The notes: generated by a model not told the origin, from the letters alone. DNA of 64,000 bases from Bog-532 sp963720945 (GCA_963720945.1 CAVRHH010000008.1:261650-325649), one strand, 5' to 3'. Shown: positions 16,392 through 25,147, counted from the stretch's first letter. Numbers and translations are program-made.

Positions 16392-17266
16392 GCGGGAAGG
16401 AAGTGGCCATGACCGTCTCCCCCGTCCCGATGTCCTCGGTCCCGCCGGAGAAGGCCAGCGTGCGCGGCCGTCATCAGGCCACGGCGGGAAACCCGGCCAC
16501 GGCCCCGGCCAGCGAGAACGCGCCCGGCGTGGTGCTGCCGAGCCCACTGCCCCGGCTGCCCAAGTACTACACGGTCAAGCGCCAGCTGCTCGAGCTCATC
16601 GACACGATGACGCCCGGCAGCCCGGTCCCGCCGGAACGCGAGCTCGCCCGCGACTACGGTACGTCACGCACCACGGTCCGGCAGGCGCTGGCGGAACTGG
16701 TGGTCGAGGGACGCCTGCTTCGCCGGCAGGGCAAGGGCACGTTCGTGGCCAAGCCCAAGGTGGCGCAGTCGCTGGAGCTGGCCAGTTACACCGAAGGCAT
16801 GCGGGCGCACGGCCTGCACCCGCAGACGAGAATCCTCGAGATCGGCTACATCGCCGCCGACGAGGACCTCGCCCTGCTGCTGGGCATCCGGCCGGGCGGC
16901 CGGGCGCTGCGCATCCACCGGCTGCGGCTGGCCGACGGCGAGCCGATGTCGGTGGACACCTCCCACCTGCCCGCCCGCCGTTTCCCGGGGCTGCGCAAGC
17001 AGCTCAACCGGCACAGCTCGCTGTACGAGGCCTTGGCCTCCGCCTACGGCGTCCGGCTGACCGAGGCGGAGGAAACAATCGAGACCGTGCTGGCCGACCC
17101 GCATACCGCCGACCTGCTGGCCGTCGACGCCGGCATGCCGCTGCTGCTGCTGTCCCGGCACGCGGTGGACGTGACCGGCGAGCCGGTCGAGTGGGCCCAG
17201 TCCTGGTACCGCGGCGACCGGTACAAGTTCGTCACCCGGCTGCGGCGGTTACCTGGGTGGGACTGA
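16388..17266 (+). CDS. dasR: DasR-type GntR/HutC transcriptional regulator
   Basis: This 292-residue regulator has a disordered N-terminal 55 residues, then LPKYYTVKRQLLELIDTMTPGSPVPPERELARDYGTSRTTVRQALAELVVEGRLLRRQGKGTFVAKPKVAQSLELASYTEGMRAHGL (GntR winged helix, about 58-135). A UTRA effector domain follows to the end (EAEETIETVLADPHTADLL, WYRGDRYKFVTRLRR). The sequence follows Streptomyces DasR closely. DasR senses glucosamine-6-phosphate class ligands and controls GlcNAc use and antibiotic synthesis. Its place between bioF and bioD, overlapping both, is unusual. Confidence 0.9.
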   Translation: MSGKEVAMTVSPVPMSSVPPEKASVRGRHQATAGNPATAPASENAPGVVLPSPLPRLPKYYTVKRQLLELIDTMTPGSPVPPERELARDYGTSRTTVRQALAELVVEGRLLRRQGKGTFVAKPKVAQSLELASYTEGMRAHGLHPQTRILEIGYIAADEDLALLLGIRPGGRALRIHRLRLADGEPMSVDTSHLPARRFPGLRKQLNRHSSLYEALASAYGVRLTEAEETIETVLADPHTADLLAVDAGMPLLLLSRHAVDVTGEPVEWAQSWYRGDRYKFVTRLRRLPGWD

Positions 17267-17955
17267 TCGTTGTCAGCGGAACGGGAACGGGCGTCGGCAA
17301 GACCGTCACCACGGCGGCTGTCGCGGCGCTCGCCGGCTCCCGGGCCGAACGCGTCGCCGTGGTCAAGCCGGCCCAGACCGGCGAGCCGCCAGGAGCCCCG
17401 GGTGATCTGGCCGCGGTCGCCGCGTGCACCGGCCTGACCGACCTGCACGAGCTCGCCCGCTATCCGGACCCGCTGTCCCCCGAGGCGGCCGCGCGGTCCG
17501 CGGGACGTCCTCCGCTGGACCTGCGGGCGGCGGCGAGCTACATCGCGGCGCTGGCCGAGGACCGGGATCTGGTCATCGTGGAGGGAGCCGGGGGGCTGCT
17601 GGTGCGGTACGACCCGGCCGGGTCGACCATCGCGGACCTGGCCGGCATGCTGGACGCGCCGGTGCTCATCGTGACCGCGGCCGGCCTGGGCACGCTCAAC
17701 CACACGGCCCTCACCCTGGAGGCGCTGGCCGCGCGCAAACTCCGCCGCGCGGGCGTGGTCATCGGCAGCTGGCCCGCCGCGCCGGGCCTGGCTGAGCGGT
17801 CGAATCTGAGCGACCTGGCCACCCTGGCCGGCCAGCCGCTGGCCGGCCGGCTGCCGGAGGGATCCGGGCGGCTGGCCGGCCGCGCCTTCCTCGGCCTCGC
17901 CCGGCGCAGCCTGGCCCCCGCGCTCGGCGGAACGTTCGCGCCGGACGCCGGCTAG
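17257..17955 (+). CDS. bioD: Dethiobiotin synthetase
   Basis: This 232-residue P-loop enzyme closes the ureido ring of DAPA with CO2 and ATP to give dethiobiotin. The P-loop is GTGTGVGKTVTT (residues 8-19), followed by VAVVKPAQTGEPPG and the DLVIVEGAGGLLVRYD motif. It is of normal length. GTG 17257 lies inside the end of dasR (10-nt overlap), so translation is coupled. The bioA and bioB partners are not in the window. Confidence 0.93.
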   Translation: MGLIVVSGTGTGVGKTVTTAAVAALAGSRAERVAVVKPAQTGEPPGAPGDLAAVAACTGLTDLHELARYPDPLSPEAAARSAGRPPLDLRAAASYIAALAEDRDLVIVEGAGGLLVRYDPAGSTIADLAGMLDAPVLIVTAAGLGTLNHTALTLEALAARKLRRAGVVIGSWPAAPGLAERSNLSDLATLAGQPLAGRLPEGSGRLAGRAFLGLARRSLAPALGGTFAPDAG

Positions 17956-18037
17956 CCGGAATCCGGGCCGCCGCCACCGCACCGGGGGGACGCCCCGGCT
18001 CTCCCCCGGCCGGTTAACTCACTGGTAACATCGCCGC

Positions 18038-19750
18038 GTGAGCGATGACGCACCGTCCCCCCGGGCCCTCGCCGGGCACGGGGGGACGCTGGCGGCCGAG
18101 GCGGCCCGGCGGCACGGCGTCACGGCCATGTTCACGCTGTCCGGGGGGCACGTCTTCCCGCTCTACGACGCGGCGGTGCACGCGGACCCGCCGCTCCGGC
18201 TGATCGACGTCCGGCACGAGCAGACGGCGGTGTTCGCCGCGGAAGCGACGGCCCGGCTGACCCGGGCCCCGGGCCTGGCCGTGGTGACGGCCGGCCCCGG
18301 CGTGACCAACAGCCTCAGCGCGATCGTGACCGCGCACTTCAACGGCGCGCCGGTCGTCGTGCTGGCCGGCCGTGCCCCCGACTACCGCTGGGGGGCGGGC
18401 AGCCTGCAGGAGATCGACCATCCGCCGCTGCTGGCCCCGGTGACCAAGCGGGCCTGGACCGAGCACTCGACCGCGCGGGTGGCCGCGTCGGCGGACGAGG
18501 CCTTCCGGCTGGCGGCCGCGCCGCACCGCGGGCCGGTGTTCCTCGACGTGTCGCTCGAGGCGCTGTACGACAAGGCCGAGGCGGAGCTGCCCGCCGCCGC
18601 CGCGGCGCCGCGGCCCGGGCCGGAGCCGGCGGCGATCAGCCAGATCGCCGGGCTGCTGGCCGTGGCGGAGCGCCCGGTCCTGGTGCTCGGCTCAGACGTC
18701 TGGATGGACGGCGCGGAGTCCGCGGCCCGCCAGGCCGCCGAGCAGCTGCAGCTCCCGGTCATCGCCAACGGCCAGGGCCGCGGCATCATCCCGCCAGGCC
18801 ATCCGCTGCTGGTCACCCGGGCCCGCTCGACGGCGTTCCGGGAGGCGGACCTGGTGCTGGTGGCCGGCGCGCCGCTGGACTTCCGGCTCGGCTACGGGCA
18901 GTTCGGCCAGGGCGACGCTGCCGCCCGGGTCGTGCACGTGGCCGACTCTCCCGGCCAGCTCGCGGCGCACTGCCCGCTGGCCGGGTCCGCGGCCGGTGAT
19001 CTCAGCGCGTTCTTCACCGGGCTGGCCGCCGAGCTCGGCGCGCCCCCGGCCCGGCAGGGCGAGCAGGCCCGGCAGGGCGAGCAGGCCCGGCAGGGCGCCC
19101 GCGGCCGGCCGGACTGGCTGGCCCGGCTGCAGGAGGCGGCGCGGGCCGCGATCGCCGCGGACGCCGGCCTGCTGGCCAGCGACGCGCGGCCCATCCACCC
19201 GATGCGGATCTACGGCGAGCTGACCCGGCTGCTCGCGGACGACGCCGTGGTGATCGGCGACGGCGGGGACTTCATCTCGTTCGCCGGTAAGTACGTGGAG
19301 CCCGCCCGGCCGGGGCACTGGCTCGACCCGGGCCCGTTCGGCTGCCTGGGCACCGGCCTCGGCTACGCGATCGCGGCCCGGCTGGCCCGGCCGTCGGCGC
19401 AGGTGGTGCTGCTGCTCGGGGACGGGGCGGCCGGTTTCTCGCTGATGGACGCGGACACCCTGGTCCGGCACGGTCTGCCGGTCGTCATGATCTGCGGCAA
19501 CAACGGCGGCTGGGGACTGGAGAGGCACCCGATGCGCGCCCTGTACGGGTACGACGTCGCCGCCGGACTGCAGCCGGCCTGCCGCTACGACGAGGTGGTG
19601 CGCGCCCTCGGCGGCGCAGGCGAACTGGTCACCGAGCCGGGCCAGATCGGCCCGGCACTGCGGCGGGCCCTGGCCGCGGGCTCCCCGTACCTGGTCAATG
19701 TGATCACCGACCCGGAGATTGCCTACCCGCGCTCGACCACCGGCGTATGA
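18038..19750 (+). CDS. ilvG: IlvG-like thiamine diphosphate enzyme (acetolactate synthase family)
   Basis: This 570-residue ThDP enzyme has the PYR domain with the conserved Glu61 in IDVRHEQTAVFAAEATAR, the central domain (VLVLGSDVWMDGAESAA) and the PP domain with GDGAAGFSLMDADTLVRHGLPVVMICGNN for Mg-ThDP binding. It resembles M. tuberculosis IlvG (Rv1820) along its length, including ALYGYDVAAGLQPACRYDEVVRALGG and YPRSTTGV at the end. The true reaction of IlvG-type proteins is not settled, and an FAD site is not obvious. An 18-nt in-frame repeat (ARQGEQ) sits in the linker. GTG start. Confidence 0.88.
   Translation: MSDDAPSPRALAGHGGTLAAEAARRHGVTAMFTLSGGHVFPLYDAAVHADPPLRLIDVRHEQTAVFAAEATARLTRAPGLAVVTAGPGVTNSLSAIVTAHFNGAPVVVLAGRAPDYRWGAGSLQEIDHPPLLAPVTKRAWTEHSTARVAASADEAFRLAAAPHRGPVFLDVSLEALYDKAEAELPAAAAAPRPGPEPAAISQIAGLLAVAERPVLVLGSDVWMDGAESAARQAAEQLQLPVIANGQGRGIIPPGHPLLVTRARSTAFREADLVLVAGAPLDFRLGYGQFGQGDAAARVVHVADSPGQLAAHCPLAGSAAGDLSAFFTGLAAELGAPPARQGEQARQGEQARQGARGRPDWLARLQEAARAAIAADAGLLASDARPIHPMRIYGELTRLLADDAVVIGDGGDFISFAGKYVEPARPGHWLDPGPFGCLGTGLGYAIAARLARPSAQVVLLLGDGAAGFSLMDADTLVRHGLPVVMICGNNGGWGLERHPMRALYGYDVAAGLQPACRYDEVVRALGGAGELVTEPGQIGPALRRALAAGSPYLVNVITDPEIAYPRSTTGV
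19049..19096 (+). repeat. 18-nt in-frame tandem repeat in ilvG
   Basis: Copies lie at 19049-19066 and 19067-19084, with a partial third copy to 19096. They encode ARQGEQ in the linker between the central and C-terminal domains. Copy number could vary without breaking the frame. Confidence 0.85.
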
Positions 19751-19755
19751 CCGCT

Positions 19756-19780
19756 CCCCGCGGCACGCCCGGCCGCGGGG
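19756..19780. terminator. Hairpin between ilvG and the biotinylated protein
   Basis: CCCCGCGG (19756-19763) pairs perfectly with CCGCGGGG (19773-19780) between convergent genes. The loop is 9 nt and no T-run follows. Confidence 0.55.
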
Positions 19781-19806
19781 GCCGGCCCGGCACGCGGGCC
19801 AGACGC

Positions 19807-20019
19807 TCAGTCGAGCACGGCGATCAGGTCGCCCTCCTGGATGACGTCGCCCTCGGCGACGTGCAGCTTGGACACGGTACCCGCGTCCTCCGCGAGCACG
19901 GGGATCTCCATCTTCATGGATTCCAGGATCACCAGGGTGTCACCGGCACCGACCTGCTGGCCCTCCGCGGCGACCACTTTCCAGACGTTCGCGACCATCT
20001 CCGCTCGGACCTCCGCCAC
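19807..20019 (-). CDS. Biotin/lipoyl-attachment domain protein (TB7.3-like)
   Basis: This 70-residue protein is a free-standing biotinyl domain. ILESMKMEIPV contains the acceptor Lys36, and GDTLVILE and VAEGDVIQEGDLIAVL form the hammerhead fold. It matches M. tuberculosis TB7.3 (Rv3221c), encoded in the same order between pdtaS and the SigH/RshA pair. The carboxylase partner is not encoded nearby. GTG start with a GGAG site. It may be a client for the biotin made by the bioF/bioD block upstream. Confidence 0.93.
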   Translation of the reverse strand: MAEVRAEMVANVWKVVAAEGQQVGAGDTLVILESMKMEIPVLAEDAGTVSKLHVAEGDVIQEGDLIAVLD

Positions 20020-20099
20020 CGCTGCTCCCTTCCTCGGCCGGGCGCCGCCGCCGGCCCGGTGCTGCCCGGCATTGAGCAGCATAGGCCCGCCGGGGCCGG

Positions 20100-21416
20100 T
20101 CAGGCGGGCAGCATCGACCGCCGGGCGACGATACGGCCGAGGGCGCCGACGACATCCGGGTCGTACTCGGCGCCGGCGTCCAGCCGGAGCCGGTCGATGA
20201 CCGCCGCGGCCCGTCCCGTGTCGGCGGAACTGCCCACCAGGTCGTCGAAGGCGTTCACGGCCCGGATGATCCGGCTGCTCAGCGGCGGCCCGGACGGCGC
20301 GCCGGGCCGCGCGGAGGTGCCCCGGCACGGCTCGCTCTGCCGGCGGACGATCTCCGCCACGCTGTCCTGCATGTTGGCCTGCTCGATGACCTCGGCACCC
20401 AGCTCGGCGATCCGCCGCTGGTCCTCCGGCGAGACCAGGACGGTAGCCCCGCCCGGGATCGGGTCCTGCAGCGACAGCTGCCCGATGTCATGGATCAGCG
20501 CCGCGTACTGCAGTTCCAGTAGCTCCGGCTCAGGTACGCCCAGCTCCCGCCCGACCGCCACGGCGAGCCGGCTGACCCGGTCCGCGTGACCGGTCTCGAC
20601 GTAGCCGCCGATCTCGGTCACCCGCGCCAGCGCGCGCACCGTCTGCAGGTAGGTGGCCCGGATTCCGGCGTACCGGCGGAACGCGACCTGCGTGACCAGC
20701 AGCGGCGCGATGAATACCGCGACCGCGACCAGGCCCATGGCCTCGGCCGCGAACGAGATCAGCATCGCGGAGGCACCCACGGCCACGCCCAGCGGGGCCA
20801 GCACGCGGAACTCGTCGGTGAACGTGACCCAGAATCTGGCCCGCAGCGCGCCGGTCCTGATAATCGCGGAGATGATCACGTCCACCAGCCAGGCCAGCGC
20901 GATCAGCAACGCCATCACCGTCAGCGCCACCCACCAGTGCCGGACGATGCCGTGGGCGGCGGCCAGCGGGCGGAACACGAAGGCGGCGCACGACACGGCG
21001 AGCAGCCGCGTCGCCATGCCCGCGGTGCGGGCCGGGCGGCCCACAGCCAGATGCGGCAGCGCACCGAGCGCCATGCCGACCCCGGTGACCGCCACGACCT
21101 GGAACGCGGAATGCCGGGCCGGAACCGAGCCGACCCTGATCAGCAGGGCGTAGGCGAGCGCGCAGGCCGTCCCGATCGGCGCCGCTTCGCGGTCACCCGG
21201 GAGGTTGAGGCGGAGCAGCTCGCCCAGCGCGATCAGCGCCGCGAAGGCGATCGCGCTGCGGGTCGCCGTCACCCCGCCCGTGAGCGACTGCGCGATGCAG
21301 GCCACGACGAGCAGCCCGGAGGCCGCGACGAGCAGGCGCTGGCCGTAACCCACAGCCGGCTGGCGCGAACGGGCCCGCGGACCCGTGGTCGCTAGCCGGC
21401 TCTGACTAACGCTCAC
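20100..21416 (-). CDS. Membrane-anchored HD-domain phosphohydrolase-like protein
   Basis: This 438-residue protein has about seven hydrophobic segments in residues 25-240 and a cytosolic HD domain after the linker RATYLQTVRALARVTEIGGYVETGHADRVSRLAVAVGRELG. The metal-binding HD pair lies in LQYAALIHDIGQLSLQDP. The GYP signature of HD-GYP enzymes is not evident; its place is occupied by EIVRRQSEPCRGTSARPG. This suggests a degenerate partner of the HD-GYP protein encoded 14 nt upstream on the same strand. GTG start. Confidence 0.85.
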   Translation of the reverse strand: MSVSQSRLATTGPRARSRQPAVGYGQRLLVAASGLLVVACIAQSLTGGVTATRSAIAFAALIALGELLRLNLPGDREAAPIGTACALAYALLIRVGSVPARHSAFQVVAVTGVGMALGALPHLAVGRPARTAGMATRLLAVSCAAFVFRPLAAAHGIVRHWWVALTVMALLIALAWLVDVIISAIIRTGALRARFWVTFTDEFRVLAPLGVAVGASAMLISFAAEAMGLVAVAVFIAPLLVTQVAFRRYAGIRATYLQTVRALARVTEIGGYVETGHADRVSRLAVAVGRELGVPEPELLELQYAALIHDIGQLSLQDPIPGGATVLVSPEDQRRIAELGAEVIEQANMQDSVAEIVRRQSEPCRGTSARPGAPSGPPLSSRIIRAVNAFDDLVGSSADTGRAAAVIDRLRLDAGAEYDPDVVGALGRIVARRSMLPA

Positions 21417-21430
21417 GAGGGTCTCGCACG

Positions 21431-22771
21431 TCAGCGGCTCCCCATGACGCGCAACGGCACGGCGGGATCGTCGTGGTCGTGGGCGGCCGCCTCGACCGGC
21501 TCACCCGGCGGCGGCACCGGTACCTCGGGAGTCTGCCAGCCTTCCCGCTCGACCGCGGCGACGAGGGCATCGACGAACGCCGGGTCGAACTGAGTACCCG
21601 AGCACCGGCGCAGCTCCGTGATGGCCTCGCCGAGCGACCGCGCACCCCGGTAGGAGCGGGTGGACGTCATGCAGTCGAAGGCGTCCGCCACGGCCAGCAC
21701 GCGGGCGAACTCCGGGATCTCGTCGCCGGCCAGGCCCATCGGGTAGCCGCGGCCGTCGATCCGCTCGTGGTGGTGCATGATCCCGGCGAGTGCCTCATCC
21801 AGGAAGCCGATCTCCCGGATGATCTCGAGCCCGCGCATCGGGTGCAGCTGGATGGCGGCATATTCCTCTTCGGTCAGCTTGCCGGTCTTCTGCAGGACCT
21901 TGGTCGGCACTCCCAGCTTGCCGACGTCGTGCAGCATGCCCGCGTACCTGATCGCCTCGACGCGCTCCGGCCGCATCCCGATGGCGCGGGCGATCATGAC
22001 CGAGCCTCTCGACACCCGCTCGCTGTGGCCCCGGGTGTAGAAGTCCTTGGTCTCCACCGCCTGGCAGAGCACGCGCAGCGTGGCCTCATAGGCGCGCTGC
22101 TGGTCGGCGAACTGGGTGATCGCCCAGCGCGCCACAAACAGCGGGATCAGCACCAGGATCGCGGCGAACGGCCCGACGACGCTCCACAGTGCGGCGATCA
22201 GCAGGCCGAAGACGGCGTACCCGAGGTCGGGCAGCGGGAGCCGCAGGTCCAGGACACGGCCGCCCCGCTGGGAGCGGTCAGGAGTGCTGGTGAGCCGCAG
22301 CACGCCGGCCACGAGCCCGTAGTTGGCGATGATGTGCGCCGCCGCCGCGCCCACGAACGGGCCGATGATCCGCGGGAACGAATTCCCCGCCGGGATGCCG
22401 ACGGTACCGCCGAGGATCAGGAACACGCGCCCGGCACCGTACGCACTGAGCGCGTACATCGCGCCGTTGAAGAGCCGCTGCGCCGGGGTGGGCCCGCGCC
22501 GCAGGCAGAATCCGCTGACGACACCGACCAGGGCGGCCCCGGTCGGGCCGAGCAGGACGACGGAGGCGAGGGTGGCGGCGTAGCCGGGCGACCAGGCGAC
22601 ACGGCGTGGCGTAATCGCCGTCGGCACGGACTCACATACGAGAAAGAGGACCGCGAGGACCGCGAGACGGCTCCAGGAGATGCCCTGATACGGGCTGCGG
22701 GCGATTACGAACGCGGCGGCGGCCACCACTGTGCCGATGTAAAGCCACGTTGCCCGCGAGAGCCTGCCCAA
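21431..22771 (-). CDS. Membrane-anchored HD-GYP phosphodiesterase
   Basis: This 446-residue protein has about seven membrane segments over residues 1-240 and then an HD-GYP domain: HSERVSRGSVMIARAIGM, MLHDVGKLGVPTKVLQKTGKL and the signature MHHHERIDGRGYPMGLAGDEIPEFARVLAVADAFDCMTSTRSYR. HD-GYP domains hydrolyse cyclic di-nucleotides such as c-di-GMP, and all core residues are present. It is followed after 14 nt by the degenerate HD protein, so the two probably form an operon and perhaps a heteromer. A dyad TTACCG-N10-CGGTAA (22800-22821) lies just upstream. Confidence 0.9.
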   Translation of the reverse strand: MGRLSRATWLYIGTVVAAAAFVIARSPYQGISWSRLAVLAVLFLVCESVPTAITPRRVAWSPGYAATLASVVLLGPTGAALVGVVSGFCLRRGPTPAQRLFNGAMYALSAYGAGRVFLILGGTVGIPAGNSFPRIIGPFVGAAAAHIIANYGLVAGVLRLTSTPDRSQRGGRVLDLRLPLPDLGYAVFGLLIAALWSVVGPFAAILVLIPLFVARWAITQFADQQRAYEATLRVLCQAVETKDFYTRGHSERVSRGSVMIARAIGMRPERVEAIRYAGMLHDVGKLGVPTKVLQKTGKLTEEEYAAIQLHPMRGLEIIREIGFLDEALAGIMHHHERIDGRGYPMGLAGDEIPEFARVLAVADAFDCMTSTRSYRGARSLGEAITELRRCSGTQFDPAFVDALVAAVEREGWQTPEVPVPPPGEPVEAAAHDHDDPAVPLRVMGSR

Positions 22772-23080
22772 TTCCCCCCCTCACTCTGGGCGAGTGACGT
22801 TACCGGTACCTGGCACGGTAAGCCCCAGGAAATCCCTAGCTGCAGCACACCCGTGCCTCCCTCCCGGACTCAGGCCGCCGCGGCGAGACCGGGCAGGCTC
22901 TGCATCAAGGACCACCATCGTGAGGTGCACGCGGGCAGCCAGATGTCCGGCACGGCACCAGGGACCCAGCCTAACCCGGCCGCATTGATCCGCGTAGGCC
23001 CAAAGTTCATCGTGAGCAAATCGTGAAGATTGAATCGCTCTTAGCGATCAGGACACCGTGGCAGCAATCCGGCACACAAG
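22772..23080. other. Gene-free region between the HD-GYP gene and rsrA
   Basis: No gene is seen in 309 bp. A perfect inverted repeat, TTACCG (22800-22805) and CGGTAA (22816-22821), lies 29 bp upstream of the HD-GYP start and could be its operator. The remainder shows no clear hairpin. Confidence 0.45.
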
Positions 23081-23347
23081 TCAGAACTCGATATGAGCGC
23101 GTACTTCCTGAATCCGGACGAGTACCTTCGCGCGCAGCTCGGCCGGGGCCGGATCACACCCGCAGTGCTTGCGCACCAGCCGCTTCACCGCATCCTCCAG
23201 GCCGTATTCGCGCAGGCAGGGTCCGCACTCGTCGAGGTGCTGGCGCACCTTCGAGCAATCGGACTCGTCCAGCTCACCGTCCAGGTACGCGTAGATGCGG
23301 TCCAGGACCTCGGTACACGGCACCTCGTGCGGCCTGCCGCAGCTCAT
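23081..23347 (-). CDS. rsrA: Anti-sigma-R factor RsrA (zinc, thiol-disulfide switch)
   Basis: This 88-residue ZAS-family anti-sigma factor has potential zinc ligands at Cys11, His37, Cys41 and Cys44 (VRQHLDECGPC), the same numbering as Streptomyces coelicolor RsrA, plus Cys3, Cys31, Cys62 and Cys64. Oxidation of the Cys pair releases zinc and frees SigR. The gene overlaps the end of sigR by 4 nt (ATGA), the conserved arrangement. In M. tuberculosis the counterpart is RshA. Confidence 0.95.
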   Translation of the reverse strand: MSCGRPHEVPCTEVLDRIYAYLDGELDESDCSKVRQHLDECGPCLREYGLEDAVKRLVRKHCGCDPAPAELRAKVLVRIQEVRAHIEF

Positions 23348-24003
23348 CGGTCTTCCTCCCCGGGCGCGCCATCCGCGGACGGCGCCGCGGAGCCAGAACC
23401 GGACGCCGACCGGGCGAGGCCGCGCTCGGCCGCATAATCCTGCAGCATGTCTCGCAGCTGCCTACGCCCCCGGTGCAGGCGGGACATCACCGTGCCGATC
23501 GGTGTCCCCATGATGTCGGCGATCTCCTTATACGCGAAACCTTCCACGTCGGCCAGGTAGACCGCGATGCGGAACTCCTCAGGCAGTGCCTGCAGGGCCC
23601 GCTTGATGTCCGAATCAGGCAGCCGCTCGAGCGCCTCCGCCTCGGCGGACTTCAGGCCGCCGGAGGTGTGCGAGGCCGCCCGCGCGAGCTGCCAGTCCTC
23701 CACCTCCTCGGCGCCGGAACGCTGCGGTTCCCGCTGCCTCTTCCGGTAGGTGTTGATGAACGTGTTGGTCAGGATGCGGAACAGCCACGCCTTCAGATTC
23801 GTGCCCGGCTGGAACTGGTGGAAGGATGCGTACGCCTTGGCGAACGTCTCCTGCACGAGATCCTCGGCATCCGCCGGATTGCGGGTCATCCGGAGCCCGG
23901 CGGAGTACAGCTGATCCAGGTACGGCAGAACATCCTGCTCGAACCGTTCATCGCGCTGCTCAAGTGTCTCCGGGACGGGACCCACCTCCTCGGGGAAAAG
24001 CAT
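23344..24003 (-). CDS. sigR: ECF sigma factor SigR/SigH, thiol-oxidative stress
   Basis: This 219-residue sigma factor is close to S. coelicolor SigR: region 2 reads FLDQ-like YLDQLYSAGLRMTRNPADAEDLVQETFAKAYASFHQFQPGTNLKAWLFRILTNTFINTYRKRQREPQR, and region 4 reads LPEEFRIAVYLADVEGFAYKEIADIMGTPIGTVMSRLHRGRRQLRDML. ATG 24003 is the nearest ATG, but the family alignment (VGPVPE versus MGPVTG) points to GTG 23985, where GAGGAG lies directly upstream. The frame stays open to 24306, and ATG 24159 would add about 58 residues, similar to the unstable SigR-prime form of Streptomyces. A matching promoter lies at 24169-24194. Confidence 0.95.
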   Translation of the reverse strand: MLFPEEVGPVPETLEQRDERFEQDVLPYLDQLYSAGLRMTRNPADAEDLVQETFAKAYASFHQFQPGTNLKAWLFRILTNTFINTYRKRQREPQRSGAEEVEDWQLARAASHTSGGLKSAEAEALERLPDSDIKRALQALPEEFRIAVYLADVEGFAYKEIADIMGTPIGTVMSRLHRGRRQLRDMLQDYAAERGLARSASGSGSAAPSADGAPGEEDR

Positions 24004-24168
24004 GGCCGATCCGTAAAGACCGTATGGCCGGGAGGATACATGGCCGCCGTGACCCAGGCCGCCGCCCAGGCTCCCCGTGCCGCCTTCGCGGGCGGACACC
24101 TGAGCACCAGCGGCGACACCGGCGGGGCTGACCGGGCGTGAGCCACAAGCTACTGGCATGCGTTGTAG

Positions 24169-24194
24169 AACACGAACCCGGCCACGGTCATTCC
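24169..24194 (-). promoter_or_regulatory. SigR-type promoter of sigR
   Basis: On the minus strand GGAAT (24194-24190) and GTT (24171-24169) are separated by exactly 18 nt, the SigR consensus GGAAT-N18/19-GTT. It reads towards sigR, with the expected start at about 24162. Autoregulation as at sigRp2 of S. coelicolor is inferred. Confidence 0.75.
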
Positions 24195-24283
24195 TGCCGC
24201 GCAGGTGAGGAACGGGCCCGGACGGGGAAGATAGAGAGCAAATCCGCGCGGCGAGAAGGGCCGCAGCCACGGCAGGAGTCACG

Positions 24284-25105
24284 GTGAGGCCTTCGGCCAG
24301 CGCCACGGCCGTCGGCGGTCCCGGGTCGCTGTCGCCGTACTGGCGCTTTCACCAGGCGGTAGCCGAGGCACAGCTCGCATCCTGGCTGCCGCGCGAGAGC
24401 CGCCTGCTCGTCGACATCTCGGGACCGCGGGCGTGTGCCGCCGAGATAGCCGCTGCGGCCGGCCATACCGTGCTGCGCATCACCGAGACGGCGGCCGGCC
24501 AGCCCGGGCCGGCTGATGACCTGCTGCCCCCGGTCTACCGGCCGGGCAACGCCCCGGCCGCGCCCGGCCGGATCGTCCAGGTGGCATCGGACCCGGCGAG
24601 CCTTTCGTTCCTGCGCGACGGGTGCGCGGACGGGGTGATCGCGGAGGACCGCACCCTGTCCCGGCAGCTCGCGGCGGAGAACCTGATCACCGATATCGCC
24701 CGGGTGCTGCGGCCGGCCGGCCGCGTGCTCGCCTGCGTCGACTCGCTCGTCCTGGGCATGGCGCTGCTCGCCGAGCAACGGCACTGGGCGGAGCTGACCG
24801 ACCTCCCGCACGCCGAGGTGGTGCTCGTCCCATGGCCGGATGGCACGATCACCCGCTGCTTCGGCGCGGAGCAGCTTCGTGAGCTGTTCGAGGACGCCGG
24901 GCTCACCGTCATGTGGATCCGGCCGCGCACGGTGTTCTCCCCGTCGACGGTCGCGCACGTCCTGCGCCGGGACCCCAAGGGCCTGCCGCAGCTGGTGGAA
25001 GCCGAGCTCGCGATGCAGCCCGATGAGTCGGTCGGCGTCCAGCTCGTCGTCTCGGCGCGTAAGCGGGCACCGCGCGGCGGTGCCCGCCAGCCATCGCACC
25101 CGTAA
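24284..25105 (+). CDS. Class I SAM methyltransferase-like protein
   Basis: This 273-residue protein looks like a Rossmann methyltransferase with a degenerate glycine motif (LLVDISGPRACAAEIAAAAGHTVLRITE in place of DxGxGxG). It retains the post-motif LITDIARVLRPAGRVLACVDSL and a C-terminal FGAEQLRELFEDAGLTVMWIRPRT typical of the family. SAM binding and catalysis are uncertain. The GTG start has AGGAG 6 nt upstream. It diverges from sigR, and the SigR-type promoter faces away from it. Confidence 0.7.
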   Translation: MRPSASATAVGGPGSLSPYWRFHQAVAEAQLASWLPRESRLLVDISGPRACAAEIAAAAGHTVLRITETAAGQPGPADDLLPPVYRPGNAPAAPGRIVQVASDPASLSFLRDGCADGVIAEDRTLSRQLAAENLITDIARVLRPAGRVLACVDSLVLGMALLAEQRHWAELTDLPHAEVVLVPWPDGTITRCFGAEQLRELFEDAGLTVMWIRPRTVFSPSTVAHVLRRDPKGLPQLVEAELAMQPDESVGVQLVVSARKRAPRGGARQPSHP

Positions 25106-25147
25106 CCCGGCCGCTGGCCGGCCCTCGGACGGGGTCGCTGGCCGGCC

